A stretch of 64,000 nucleotides of DNA from Kineococcus sp. NBC_00420 (GCF_036021035.1 NZ_CP107930.1:1612001-1676000), one strand, 5' to 3'; counted from the stretch's first letter, positions 43,912-52,442 are shown. Translations and numbers: made by a program. Notes: generated by a model not told the origin, from the sequence alone.

Positions 43912-44265
43912 TCAGGCGGGCGGGGCGTAGAACTGCAGGTCGTTGCCCTCGGTGTCCTTGAACGGCGCGATGCGACCCCAGTCGTGCTCGCTGATCCCCC
44001 CGGTGAAGCGGACGCCCTGGGCCATCAGCCGGGACACCTCCTCGTCGAGGGTTCCGTCGGGCTGGAACGTGATGACCGCCCCGCCGTCCGCGGTGGCGGA
44101 CGTGCCCTCCCGGGCGTTCAGCCCGAGCATCACGCCGTTGGCGTCGATCTCGCTCCAGTCCGGTCCGGTCGAGGTCACCGTCAGGCCGAGCACCTCGCCG
44201 TAGAAGTGCACCGCCCGGTCCATGTCGTCGACGGGAACCCACACGCTCGCCACACCAGTCGCCAT
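43912..44265 (-). CDS. VOC/glyoxalase-family protein
   Basis: This 117-residue protein is a single glyoxalase/bleomycin-resistance fold: SVWVPVDDMDRAVHFYGEVL, LGLTVTSTGPDWSEIDANGV and GRIAPFKDTEGNDLQFYAPP. The final D-x3-G-N-D-L-QFY block is the canonical second metal-half motif. Metal residue set (H/E/Q) is incomplete by eye, so a non-enzymatic or metal-free role is possible. ATG start at 44265. Confidence 0.88.
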   Translation of the reverse strand: MATGVASVWVPVDDMDRAVHFYGEVLGLTVTSTGPDWSEIDANGVMLGLNAREGTSATADGGAVITFQPDGTLDEEVSRLMAQGVRFTGGISEHDWGRIAPFKDTEGNDLQFYAPPA

Positions 44266-44445
44266 CTCTGCTCCTCCGCAGTGGTCCCGTTCCTGAGAAC
44301 GTCCCCAGGGAACGCTCCGGCGGGCTGCTCCACCGGCGGCCGCCGGACGCGGCCAGGGCCACCTTGACCCCGCCCCCGCGACCCTGCACCCGGAAACGGC
44401 TGCTCAGCCCGTGTGCGAACCCCGCGGTGCGGGTAGAGGAACACC

Positions 44446-45327
44446 ATGGCTCCTGACCAGCACACCCCGACCGACCCGACCACGCAGCACCCCGACAGCA
44501 CCCCCGGACAGACCCTCACCCACCCCGGCGCCACGTCGCGGATGACGCCCGCCCCGGACCACGGCGAGGACAGCTACGTCGGCACCGGCAAGCTCACCGG
44601 ACGCCGGGCCGTCATCACCGGCGGGGACTCCGGCATCGGTCGCGCCGTCGCCATCGCCTACGCCCGCGAGGGTGCCGACGTCCTCATCGTCCACCTCCCC
44701 GAGGAACAGGAGGACGCCGACGCCACGGTGGCCCTCGTCGAGGCCGCCGGACGCCGCGGGATCAGCGTTCCCGGCGACCTGCGCCAGGAGGAGTTCTGCC
44801 GCAGCGTGATCGACCGCGCCGTCCAGGAGTTCGGGGGCCTCGACCTCCTCGTCAACAACGCCGCCTACCAGATGAGCGTCGAGGGCATCGAGGACCTCAC
44901 CACGGAACAACTGCTGCGCACGTTCACGACGAACGTCTTCGCCACGTTCTGGCTGTGCAAGGCGGCGGTCCCGCACCTCGCCCCGGGGTCCGCCATCGTC
45001 AACACCGTCTCCGTCCAGGCCGACACGCCCTCCCCCGCGCTGCTCGACTACGCGATGACGAAGGCCGCCCTGGTGAACTTCACCCTGAACCTCGCCCAGG
45101 AACTCGGGGAGAAGGGCATCCGCGTCAACGCCGTCGCCCCCGGCCCGGTGTGGACCCCGCTCATCCCCGCGACCATGCCCGAGGACCAGGTCGAGGACTT
45201 CGGCACCCAGACCCCGCTGGGCCGGGCCGGCCAGCCCGCGGAACTCGCCCCCGCCTACGTGTTCCTCGCCTCGCAGGAGTCCAGCTACAGCACGGGAGCC
45301 GTGATCCGCGTCGCGGGCGGGAACTGA
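44446..45327 (+). CDS. SDR-family general stress oxidoreductase
   Basis: This 293-residue classical SDR has a 40-residue low-complexity N-terminus, then VITGGDSGIGRAVAIAYARE, LLVNNAAYQMSVEGIED, the catalytic tyrosine and lysine in LLDYAMTKAALVNFTLNLAQ, and VNAVAPGPVWTPLIPATM. This arrangement (long N-terminus, GGDSGIG, YAMTKAAL) matches the YhdG/YhxC-like group often induced by general stress. Oxidation substrate unknown. ATG at 44446 with GAGGA upstream. Confidence 0.9.
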   Translation: MAPDQHTPTDPTTQHPDSTPGQTLTHPGATSRMTPAPDHGEDSYVGTGKLTGRRAVITGGDSGIGRAVAIAYAREGADVLIVHLPEEQEDADATVALVEAAGRRGISVPGDLRQEEFCRSVIDRAVQEFGGLDLLVNNAAYQMSVEGIEDLTTEQLLRTFTTNVFATFWLCKAAVPHLAPGSAIVNTVSVQADTPSPALLDYAMTKAALVNFTLNLAQELGEKGIRVNAVAPGPVWTPLIPATMPEDQVEDFGTQTPLGRAGQPAELAPAYVFLASQESSYSTGAVIRVAGGN

Positions 45328-45356
45328 CGCGTCGTGCGGTGACCGCGTCCTGATCG

Positions 45357-45656
45357 TCAGGACGCGGTGCCGCTGCCGAGTTCTTCGACGTCGAAACGTC
45401 GCTGGACGCTGTCGTCGGCGAGGTCGTCGTCGAGGTCGTCGTCGAGGTCGTCGTCGAGGTCGTCCAGCGTCGTCGACGTGGCGAAGGCGTGCGCCCGCAG
45501 GATCGAGAGGGCCTGCTGGCTGGTCACGGTGAAGCCGAGCCCCACCATCCCGGTGGCCACCCGCACCTGTCGCCGGCGGATCGTCTCGGGGCTGTCGGAC
45601 CAGTCCACGTGGACCCCGGCCGGAGTTCCCGCCCGTGTCCAGGCTTTCGTGAGCAC
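45357..45656 (-). CDS. Probable ANTAR-domain protein with acidic repeat
   Basis: The frame encodes up to 99 residues from a GTG at 45656; a GTG at 45608 would give 83. The core VRVATGMVGLGFTVTSQQAL and SILRAHAFATSTTLDDL resembles the three-helix ANTAR fold that binds RNA antiterminator hairpins, although the usual A-x-G-I-L start is altered (ATGMVGLG). The third helix runs into a DDLD repeat encoded by 12-base units (45421-45456), then SVQRRFDVEELG. A repeat expansion inside the ANTAR fold is unusual and might have broken it. No GAF or other sensor is attached. Confidence 0.55.
   Translation of the reverse strand: MLTKAWTRAGTPAGVHVDWSDSPETIRRRQVRVATGMVGLGFTVTSQQALSILRAHAFATSTTLDDLDDDLDDDLDDDLADDSVQRRFDVEELGSGTAS
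45421..45456 (-). repeat. Three 12-base in-frame tandem units
   Basis: AGGTCGTCGTCG occurs three times in a row, with a partial fourth copy (AGGTCGTCC) at 45457. On the coding strand it encodes (D)DDLDDDL. It is pure enough to suggest slippage within the ANTAR-like gene. Confidence 0.9.
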
Positions 45657-45893
45657 CTCCCCGGGCGAACCGGAAACGCTCGGCCGACGAGTTCGTGTCC
45701 CGGTCCCCCGGTGCCGTCCGGCCGCCGTCGCACCCGGTGTTCGCCGCGCACCACGGCGCAGCTCTCCTCGTCGTCGACCGCCGCGCCCTCGCGGGGCGGC
45801 ACGGTGGGAGACGGATCGCAGGCCTGCAGCCGGAAACGGGACACGGTGCTGAAGCCCTGTGCAGGACCCTCGCGGGCGCGGTACAACTCTCGG

Positions 45894-46178
45894 GTGTCGG
45901 ACGAGCACCCTCTGCGCCATCGCGCCCTGGCCGTACGTGGTCTCCTGGGCGACGTGTGGGGCAACGGGATGCCCGACACCCCGGACCCGTGGCTCACGAT
46001 GACGACCGACGGGATCGCCTGCGACGACCTGGTGGGACGCGAGCACGGCTACGTCGTGCTCGGCGACGGCCTGGCCCTGGAGACGCTGGCGGCCCTGCTG
46101 CGGGCCCACCCCGATCCGGTGGCCGCCCGCGCCGCTCTCCCCCCGGCGCTGCGGAACCGCCTGGAGGTCACTGGTTGA
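45894..46178 (+). CDS. Small unrecognised protein (94 residues)
   Basis: A GTG at 45894 opens a 94-codon frame (MSDEHPLRHRALAVRGLLGD, VWGNGMPDTPDPWLTMTTDG) with normal actinobacterial codon bias. There is no ribosome binding site, but a TACAACT sequence at 45882-45888 sits 6 bases before the start, which would suit a leaderless transcript. No family recognised. A hairpin follows 22 bases after the stop. Confidence 0.5.
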   Translation: MSDEHPLRHRALAVRGLLGDVWGNGMPDTPDPWLTMTTDGIACDDLVGREHGYVVLGDGLALETLAALLRAHPDPVAARAALPPALRNRLEVTG

Positions 46179-46199
46179 CCGGGGACCACTGGTGCCAGA

Positions 46200-46221
46200 C
46201 TGGCCCCCCGAAGGGGGCCAG
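46200..46221. terminator. Hairpin, probable terminator or leader structure
   Basis: CTGGCCCCC pairs with GGGGGCCAG around a CGAA loop. It ends 18 bases before the ATG of the HTH gene at 46240, so it either ends the preceding transcript or folds in the HTH leader, next to its ribosome site. Confidence 0.55.
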
Positions 46222-46239
46222 CGACCGGTGAGGTGGGAG

Positions 46240-46443
46240 ATGAGCGGAGAACGTCGGGATCTCGACGAGGACCAGGTGCGCCTGCTGGGCCGGTTCGACG
46301 GCGCGAGCGCCGCCGAGGTCGCCGAGCGCCTCGGGTGCAGCCTCTCCGAACTCGCCGAGCGGCTGGTGGCCATCCGCAGCGCCCTGAGCGTGGACAGCAC
46401 GGCGGCCGCCGTGCAGGCCGTGCGGGCCCGCGGCCTCATCTGA
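46240..46443 (+). CDS. Small GerE-like HTH-only protein
   Basis: This 67-residue protein is essentially one helix-turn-helix: DLDEDQVRLLGRFDGASAAE, VAERLGCSLSELAERLVAIR and VDSTAAAVQAVRARGLI. It resembles the C-terminal LuxR DNA-binding domain without a receiver domain. ATG at 46240 has GAGGTGGGAG upstream. A clear relative is at 50808-51056; both precede a partner-switching phosphatase by a few kilobases. It converges on zwf. Confidence 0.65.
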   Translation: MSGERRDLDEDQVRLLGRFDGASAAEVAERLGCSLSELAERLVAIRSALSVDSTAAAVQAVRARGLI

Positions 46444-46455
46444 GCTGTACGAACC

Positions 46456-48000
46456 TCAGACCGCGGGGAAGTCCGCGGTCGCCTCGGGGCCGTCGCTCCC
46501 GGCGGGGTAGGTCTCCAGCGGCACCTCGTCGGCCTTCCACGCCGCGATCACCGGGGCCAGGATGCGCCAGCAGTCCTCCGCGGTGTCCCCGCGCACCGAG
46601 AGCAACGGGTCGCCGTCGAGCACGCCGGCCAGCACCTCCCCGTAGGCGGGGAGGTCGGAGTCCCCCAGGCGGGCGGTCAGCGTCGCCTCGTCGAGGTCGA
46701 ACGGGTCGCCCGGGGCGTTCACGTTCAGGTCCAGGCTCACGGTGTCGGGTTTGAAACCGAGCCGGAGCCGGGTGGGGACCGGTGTGCCCAGCAGTCCGGC
46801 CATGAGGTGCGGGACGGGCTTGTAGGTGATGACGGCCTCCTTGCGGGCCCGGCCGAGGGCCTTGCCGGACCGCAGGCGGAACGGGACCCCGGCCCAGCGC
46901 CAGGTGTCGATGTGCAGGACGACCTCGGCCAACGTCTCGGTCTGGCGGGCGGGGTCCACGCCCTGCTCGGCGGTGTAGTCGGGCAGGTCGCGGTCCCCGA
47001 GGCGACCCGCGGTGTACCGGGCCCGTCGACTGGCCTGCGCGGGAGGACCGGCGAGGCGGGTCGCCCGCAGCAACTGCGCCTTCCGGTCGCGGAACTCCCG
47101 CTCGTCCAGTGCCGAGGGGGCGTCCATCGCCAGCATCGCGAGCACCTGCAGCAGGTGGCTCTGGATCATGTCGATGAGGGCGCCCGCGTGGTCGTAGTAC
47201 CCGGCGCGGCCCTCGAGCGCGAGGTCCTCGTCGTAGAACACGTCGACGCGTTCCACGTGGCCCGCGTTCCAGGTGGGTTCGAAGATGCGGTTCGCGAAGC
47301 GCACCCCGACGGTGCCGAGCACCGTGGAGGTGCCGAGGAAGTGGTCGACCCGGTGCACGTGCTCCTCCGGGACCAGGCGCGCGACGACCTGGTTGAGCTC
47401 GTGCGCCGAGGCCTCGTCGGAGCCGAAGGGCTTCTCCATGACCAGCCGGGTGCTGGCCGGCAGGTCCCGGCCGACCAGACCCGCGCACGCCTTCGCCGTG
47501 ATCGCGGGCGGGAGGGCGAAGTACACCGCGACCGGGGCGGTGCAGGAGCCCATCAGGGCCAGGAGGGCGTCGGGATCGGTGACGTCGACCTGCGCGTAGC
47601 GGCTGGTGTCGCGCACCGTCCGGGCGGCGTCCGCCGACTCCTCGCCCGCGTCCAGCGCGTCACCGAAGGCCTTCGTCACCACCTCGCGCCACCGGTCGTC
47701 GTCCCAGTCCTCCGCACCGGCGCCGACCAGTTCGAGCGAGGAGCCGTGACCGTGCGCGGGGTCCTCGTTGCGTCCGGAGACCAGGAGCCGGGCCAGGCCG
47801 GGCATCAGCAGCCGGGAGGCGAGGTCACCACTGGCCCCCAGGATGAGCAGCGTCGCGACGGGGTCCTGCCCGGAGCGCCCGTCCTGAGCGGCTCCGGCCG
47901 CGCCGTGGCCGCCGCCGGCCCCCGCCGGGTCGTCGCCGCGGCTCTCGCTGCCGCCGGTGGCCGGGTGGTCGTCGTGGTGCCGGTCGCTGTGGTTGCTCAC
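46456..48000 (-). CDS. zwf: Glucose-6-phosphate dehydrogenase, divergent
   Basis: This 514-residue protein oxidises glucose 6-phosphate to 6-phosphogluconolactone with NADP in the pentose phosphate pathway. The nucleotide site LLILGASGDLASRLLMPGLA, the substrate segment LVMEKPFGSDEASAHELNQ, HRVDHFLGTSTVLGTVGVRF and ALIDMIQSHLLQVLAMLAMD are present. The substrate lysine of the usual DHYLGK is threonine (DHFLGT), so it may be a slower or altered enzyme; the general-base histidine of the second motif (SHLLQ) is kept. The first about 55 residues (SDRHHDDHPATGGSESRGDD) are low complexity. GTG start at 48000. It has no gnd, pgl or opcA neighbour. Confidence 0.88.
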   Translation of the reverse strand: MSNHSDRHHDDHPATGGSESRGDDPAGAGGGHGAAGAAQDGRSGQDPVATLLILGASGDLASRLLMPGLARLLVSGRNEDPAHGHGSSLELVGAGAEDWDDDRWREVVTKAFGDALDAGEESADAARTVRDTSRYAQVDVTDPDALLALMGSCTAPVAVYFALPPAITAKACAGLVGRDLPASTRLVMEKPFGSDEASAHELNQVVARLVPEEHVHRVDHFLGTSTVLGTVGVRFANRIFEPTWNAGHVERVDVFYDEDLALEGRAGYYDHAGALIDMIQSHLLQVLAMLAMDAPSALDEREFRDRKAQLLRATRLAGPPAQASRRARYTAGRLGDRDLPDYTAEQGVDPARQTETLAEVVLHIDTWRWAGVPFRLRSGKALGRARKEAVITYKPVPHLMAGLLGTPVPTRLRLGFKPDTVSLDLNVNAPGDPFDLDEATLTARLGDSDLPAYGEVLAGVLDGDPLLSVRGDTAEDCWRILAPVIAAWKADEVPLETYPAGSDGPEATADFPAV

Positions 48001-48053
48001 GCGCACACCCTGCCGAGGTTCCACGTCCCGCGCGCGACGACCCGCCCGGGAGC

Positions 48054-50648
48054 TCAGCGCGGAACGGGCGGCGTGGCCGGAGGGGTCCGCTCCGGACCGG
48101 CCTCGGCCGGGCGGGCACCGTCGAGGCGGTGCAGCCGGACGGCGACGAGGGCGACGTCGTCCTCGTGCTCGCCCGGCAGCATCCGCTCCAGCACCCCGTC
48201 GACGAGCTCGTCCAACGTGGCGGCGGCCAGGTCCGCGACGGCCTCGCGCAACCGCAGCAACCCCTCGTCGAGAGAACGGTCGCGGCGTTCGACGAGGCCG
48301 TCGGTGAACATGAGGATCGTCGACCCGCGGTCGACCGTGATCGCCGCGTCGGCCCGGGAGGTCGAGGGGTCGATGCCGAGCAGCAGTTGGGCCGGGAGGG
48401 AGGCCAGGGAGCTCACCGTGCCGTCGGGGGTGAGCAGCACGGGCGCCGGGTGCCCGGCGTTGGCCCACCGGAACCGGGTGATGTCGCGGTGCCGCTCGTC
48501 CTCGGTCTGCTCCAGCCGGCCCACGACCACGGTGGCGGTGGTGTCCACCGCGAGGCCCGCCATGGCCGCGTCCAGCCCGGACAGGACCCCGGCGGGACTC
48601 GCGCCCGTCGTGTACGCGATGCCCCGCAGCAGCGAACGGACCTGGCTCATCCCCGCGGCGGCGGTGATGTCGTGTCCCATCACGTCGCCGATGACCAGCA
48701 CGGTGGCGCCGTCGGGCGTCAGGAACGCGTCGTACCAGTCCCCGCCGACCTCGGCCGCGTGCGCGGCAGGCTGGTACCGCACCACGATCTGCACGTGGTC
48801 CGGTTCGACCGGGGACGTCAGGAGGCTGCGCTGCAACGCTTCCGCCATCCGGTGCTGCGCCTCGTAGAGCCGGGCGTTGTCCAGCGCCAACCCGGCGCGG
48901 TCGGCGATCTCGGTCGCCAGCAGGAGGTCCTCCGCGCCGAGCTCGCCGCGCTCGACGCCGTGGAACAACGTGATCAGCCCGACGGTGCGCCCGCGCGCCC
49001 GCAACGGCACGCACTCGAACGACTCCGGCGCCAGACGCCGGATGAGTTCCCGGGCCGGACTGTCGGCGGCCAGCACCCGGAGGATCTCGGCCGTCGCGCC
49101 CCGGGTGACGCCCGCCGGGCGCGCGCTCCGCCAGACCCGGTACAGGTAGGAGTCCTGGGCCAGCGCGGAGAGCCGGGTGTCGCGGTAGGCGAGGACGACG
49201 TCGCGCAGCGCCGGGTCCACGTGGTGGCAGCCGACGTCGCGCAGCCCGCCCTGCTCGTCGACCAGCGTCACCAGGCACCAGTCGGCGACCGCCGGGACGA
49301 GGTGCTGGGCCAGGCGGGCCACCGCCTCCTGGACGTCGAGGGTCGCCGTGAGGTCCTCGCTGACGGTCACGATGAGGCGCAGCCGCTCGGCCGCCGCGGC
49401 CGCCGCCGCGTGCGCGGCCTCGAGCTCCCTGCGCGCCCGCCGACCGGCGGTGACGTCGAGGAAGTAGACGGAGACGCCGTCCGGGTCCGGCCACGCGCGC
49501 ACCTCGAACCAGGCGTCCAGCGGGGGCGGGTAGTAGGCCTCGAAGGTCGCCGGCTCACCGGTCGCCGCGACCCCGCGGTAGTGCGTCTCGAACGGCGACC
49601 CCACCGCGTCGGGGAAGAGCTCCCACACGCTGCCGCCGAGCAGCTCCTGCCGCGGGCGGCCCAGGACACGCTCGGCCTCGGCGTTGACGTAGCTGAAGCG
49701 GAAGTCCCGGTCCAGGGAGAAGAACGCGGACGCCATCGACTCCAGCACCCGCGCGACCCGCGCGTCGTCGGTGCGGGTGGCGGTGGTGTCGTAGGCCGCG
49801 CCGAGGAGCCGGACGCTGCGGCCGGACTCGTCGGCCAGCGCCTGCCCCCGGGCCCGCACCCAGCGGGTGGTGCCGTCGGGGCGCACGACCCGGTACTCGG
49901 CCTCGAAGGGGCCGCACTCCTCGATCGCCCGCTGCAGCGCCGCCCCGACCCGCGGCAGGTCGTCGGGGTGCAGCCGCGCGTTGAACGCCTCGATGTCGCG
50001 GCCGAAGTCGTCGGCGGCGTACCCGAACATCTCGAGCAGCCGCTCGTCCCAGCGCAGCTCCCCGGTGGCGAGGTCCCAGTCGAACGTGCCGATCCCCCCG
50101 GCGGCGACGGCGAGCTCCGAGCGCACCCGGGCGGCCTCGAAGTCGACCGCGAGCGCCGTGAGCTCGAGCTCGGTGACCGCGGCGGCGGCCAGGTCGCCCA
50201 GCACGGCGACGTCGGTCTCGCTCCAGTCCCGGGCCTGCGGACCGAAGACGCACAGCGCGCCGACGACGAAGCCGTCCTGCCCGCGCATCGGGACCCCGAG
50301 GTAGGCGCGCACGTCGCCGGAGGTGACCGACGGCAGCTGCGCGACGCGGTCGTCGGCGCTCGCGTCGGTCACGACGAGCGGCTCCCCCGCCGTGGCCGTG
50401 ACGGAGCACAACGAGTCCGCCAGCGCCGTCACGCCGCGATCCTGCGCGTCGAGACCCGCTGCGGCGGAGATCGTCTGGACGTCGGAGAGGAGCGACACCT
50501 GGGCGGCCGGGGCGCCCAGCAGGCGCGCCGCGAGTTCGGCGAGCCGGTCCAGGGCCGGGTTCGCCGTCGTGGTCACCAGCCGTCGCGCCGACCGCAGCCG
50601 GGCGGTGTCGGTCTCGAGAGCGGCCAGCGCCCGTCCGTCCTCGTTCAC
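48054..50648 (-). CDS. GAF-PAS-PAS-GAF-SpoIIE phosphatase
   Basis: This 864-residue sensor phosphatase has GAF (about 20-165; LAELAARLLGAPAAQVSLLS), PAS (about 180-295; GTFDWDLATGELRWDERLLE), PAS (about 300-410; SMASAFFSLDRDFRFSYVNA), GAF (about 430-620) and PP2C/RsbU (about 650-850; EVGGDWYDAFLTPDGATVLV, GDVMGHDITAAAGM, RWANAGHPAPVLL, TILMFTDGLVERRDRSLDEG). The metal aspartates are present. GTG at 50648 has GGAGGGG 8 bases upstream. It is divergent from the HTH-only gene at 50808. Its substrate is likely a STAS protein such as the one at 52095. Confidence 0.9.
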   Translation of the reverse strand: MNEDGRALAALETDTARLRSARRLVTTTANPALDRLAELAARLLGAPAAQVSLLSDVQTISAAAGLDAQDRGVTALADSLCSVTATAGEPLVVTDASADDRVAQLPSVTSGDVRAYLGVPMRGQDGFVVGALCVFGPQARDWSETDVAVLGDLAAAAVTELELTALAVDFEAARVRSELAVAAGGIGTFDWDLATGELRWDERLLEMFGYAADDFGRDIEAFNARLHPDDLPRVGAALQRAIEECGPFEAEYRVVRPDGTTRWVRARGQALADESGRSVRLLGAAYDTTATRTDDARVARVLESMASAFFSLDRDFRFSYVNAEAERVLGRPRQELLGGSVWELFPDAVGSPFETHYRGVAATGEPATFEAYYPPPLDAWFEVRAWPDPDGVSVYFLDVTAGRRARRELEAAHAAAAAAAERLRLIVTVSEDLTATLDVQEAVARLAQHLVPAVADWCLVTLVDEQGGLRDVGCHHVDPALRDVVLAYRDTRLSALAQDSYLYRVWRSARPAGVTRGATAEILRVLAADSPARELIRRLAPESFECVPLRARGRTVGLITLFHGVERGELGAEDLLLATEIADRAGLALDNARLYEAQHRMAEALQRSLLTSPVEPDHVQIVVRYQPAAHAAEVGGDWYDAFLTPDGATVLVIGDVMGHDITAAAGMSQVRSLLRGIAYTTGASPAGVLSGLDAAMAGLAVDTTATVVVGRLEQTEDERHRDITRFRWANAGHPAPVLLTPDGTVSSLASLPAQLLLGIDPSTSRADAAITVDRGSTILMFTDGLVERRDRSLDEGLLRLREAVADLAAATLDELVDGVLERMLPGEHEDDVALVAVRLHRLDGARPAEAGPERTPPATPPVPR

Positions 50649-50807
50649 CGACGTCGACCCCTCCACCTGACGGGCGGCGGACGCGCACCCTCCGCCCGAT
50701 CGTCGCACGCGTCCTGCCCACCACGGACGGGTGGCGTGTGGAACGGTGGGGTGGGGGACGTCGGTCGAGCAGCGGCCGGGGGCTCCGTCGCAGGACGAGG
50801 TCGGACC

Positions 50808-51056
50808 GTGTCCCAGCACCCCCCGCACTCCCGGCCCACCACCGACGACCCGCCGGGTGACCTGAGTCCGCTGCAGGTCGCCGTCGGTCGGATGCTCGTG
50901 CTCGGGTACTCGGGTACGGAGATCGCCAGCCGGCTGCGCTGCGACCTCGACGAGGTGGTCGCGGTGGCGCGGTCGCTGCGGGCCCGCTACGACGTCGCCA
51001 GCACGGCGGAGGCGGTGCGGCGGGCGGTGGTCGGCCAGGACCTCTTCCGGCCCTGA
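50808..51056 (+). CDS. Small GerE-like HTH-only protein
   Basis: This 82-residue protein with GTG start at 50808 has a disordered head (SQHPPHSRPTTDDPPGDLSP) and an HTH (LQVAVGRMLVLGYSGTEIAS, RLRCDLDEVVAVARSLRARY, DVASTAEAVRRAVVGQDL). It shares the DL-x3-QV...G-S/T-x-E-x-A-x-RL-x-C...STA-x-AV pattern with the protein at 46240. It is divergent from the PAS-GAF phosphatase (159 bases) and ends 15 bases before the ANTAR gene. Confidence 0.65.
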   Translation: MSQHPPHSRPTTDDPPGDLSPLQVAVGRMLVLGYSGTEIASRLRCDLDEVVAVARSLRARYDVASTAEAVRRAVVGQDLFRP

Positions 51057-51071
51057 CCGCTCCGGGTCCGG

Positions 51072-51818
51072 CTAGTGCCCGGGACGCCCGGCGGCGTTCT
51101 CGACGACCTCCGTCGCGATGTCGCGCAGCTTGCGGTTCCGGTGCTGGGACTGGGTCGCCAGGTGGGTGAAGGCCTCCTCGGGCGTGCAGCCCAGACGGCC
51201 GACGAGCACCCCCTTCGCCTGCTCGATGACCGCGCGGCTGTTCATGGCGGTCTGCAGGTTGACCGCCAGGTCGGCCGTCGAGGCGTAGAGCGCCGCGTTG
51301 GCCAGCGCGACGGCCGCGTAGCCGGCGAAGGCCGTCGCCAACTGCTCCGCCTCGGCGTCGAGGGGTGCAGCGCCGAAGCGGTAGACGTTGATGGCGCCCA
51401 GCACCCGCTGCGGCATGGGGAGGCCGATGCTGAGGGTGCTGCGGACCCCCTGCCGCGCGGCGGCCGCCGCGAAGCCGGCGTAGAGCTCCTCGTGGGCGGT
51501 GTCGTCGATGCGCAGGTGCTGGCCGCTCTGCGCGGCGTCCAGGCACGGCCCGAACCCGTCGTCGTACTGCCGTTCGTCCAGCGAGGCCGCCAGCGACCCC
51601 GTGAAGGCCGCCGAGGCGGTCTTGTCCCCGTCCACCAGCGTCACCGAGACCTCGTCGGCTCCGGGGATGCACGCGACCACGAGGTCGGCGATCCGCCGCA
51701 GGACCACGCCCAGCGGTTGGCCCAGCACGATGGCGCCGAGCTCGGCGAGGACCTCCTGCGGTTCCCTCCGCGGTCGGGTGTCGGACGTGACGTCCTCACC
51801 CTGGTCGTCCGTGGTCAC
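51072..51818 (-). CDS. GAF-ANTAR transcription antiterminator
   Basis: This 248-residue protein has a GAF domain (about 25-180; LGVVLRRIADLVVACIPGAD, DDGFGPCLDAAQSGQHLRID) and a C-terminal ANTAR domain (about 188-245; NSRAVIEQAKGVLVGRLGCT, PEEAFTHLATQSQHRNRKLR). ANTAR proteins of this layout bind paired hairpins in nascent transcripts. ATG or GTG start at 51818. It is convergent with the HTH gene and lies divergent from the STAS gene after 276 bases that hold no recognised gene. Confidence 0.9.
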   Translation of the reverse strand: MTTDDQGEDVTSDTRPRREPQEVLAELGAIVLGQPLGVVLRRIADLVVACIPGADEVSVTLVDGDKTASAAFTGSLAASLDERQYDDGFGPCLDAAQSGQHLRIDDTAHEELYAGFAAAAARQGVRSTLSIGLPMPQRVLGAINVYRFGAAPLDAEAEQLATAFAGYAAVALANAALYASTADLAVNLQTAMNSRAVIEQAKGVLVGRLGCTPEEAFTHLATQSQHRNRKLRDIATEVVENAAGRPGH

Positions 51819-52094
51819 GGTGCACCTCCTGCTGCTCGCCCGCCGGCTGCAGACGGCGGGGTGGGACTACCACCCGGGCGGCGGCCGTGCGCCGGGGCTG
51901 CTGGTCGAACCCCTGCAGCCGGTGGCCTCGTGGGGAACGGCTCCGCGCGCGCCGTGGGCCGACCCTAGCCCCGCGGGGCCCCGAGGCAGCGCTCTCGCCA
52001 GCCGCGGCCGACCGCGCTAGCGTGACCCCCCGGTCGAACGGTGGCTCCGGTGTCGAGGGTGGGCGCTACCCGCACTGTCCTCCGGGAGCCTCTC

Positions 52095-52442
52095 GTGGAC
52101 TCCTCCGTTCGACGTCGCACCGTAGGAGAACTGGGTGTCCTGGAACTGGAGGGCGACGTGGACGCCGAGAGCGTCGCCGCGTTCGAGGCCTGCGTGCTCG
52201 ACCTCCTCGCCGAGGTCCCTCACGTCGTGGTCGACCTGCAGGACACCGCCTTCGTCGACTGCCGTGGGCTCTCCAGCCTCCTCTCCCCGTCCCGGCTCGC
52301 CCGCTCGGCGGGTGGCACGTTGCGGGCAGCCGGGGCCCGGCCCGTCGTGACCCTCTGGTTCGACACCCTCGGCGTGAGGGGTTCCCTCGGTGTCGACGAG
52401 GTCGGCCTGTCGGCAGCCCCTTCCCGACGGGTCGGACCGTGA
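52095..52442 (+). CDS. STAS-domain anti-anti-sigma factor (altered)
   Basis: This 115-residue STAS protein has the strands VGELGVLELEGDVDAESVAA, LAEVPHVVVDLQDTAFVDCR and GLSSLLSPSRLARSAGG. In family members the central loop is DSSG, with the phosphorylatable serine; here it is DCRG, so the serine is cysteine. It might be locked in the unphosphorylated state or be redox-sensitive. GTG at 52095 follows GGGAG; a longer start at 52041 is possible. The GGDEF-EAL gene begins in its stop codon. Confidence 0.8.
   Translation: MDSSVRRRTVGELGVLELEGDVDAESVAAFEACVLDLLAEVPHVVVDLQDTAFVDCRGLSSLLSPSRLARSAGGTLRAAGARPVVTLWFDTLGVRGSLGVDEVGLSAAPSRRVGP

Noticed and set aside
44411-44436. A sigma-B-like GTGTG...GGGTAG motif before the SDR gene at 44446
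   Set aside because: The -10-like hexamer ends only 9 bases from the ATG and overlaps its ribosome site, so it would give an almost leaderless transcript that lacks that site.
51819-52020. A GTG frame of about 66 codons between the ANTAR and STAS genes
   Set aside because: No ribosome binding site, low-complexity proline/glycine/arginine end and no recognisable family; could be part of promoter DNA.
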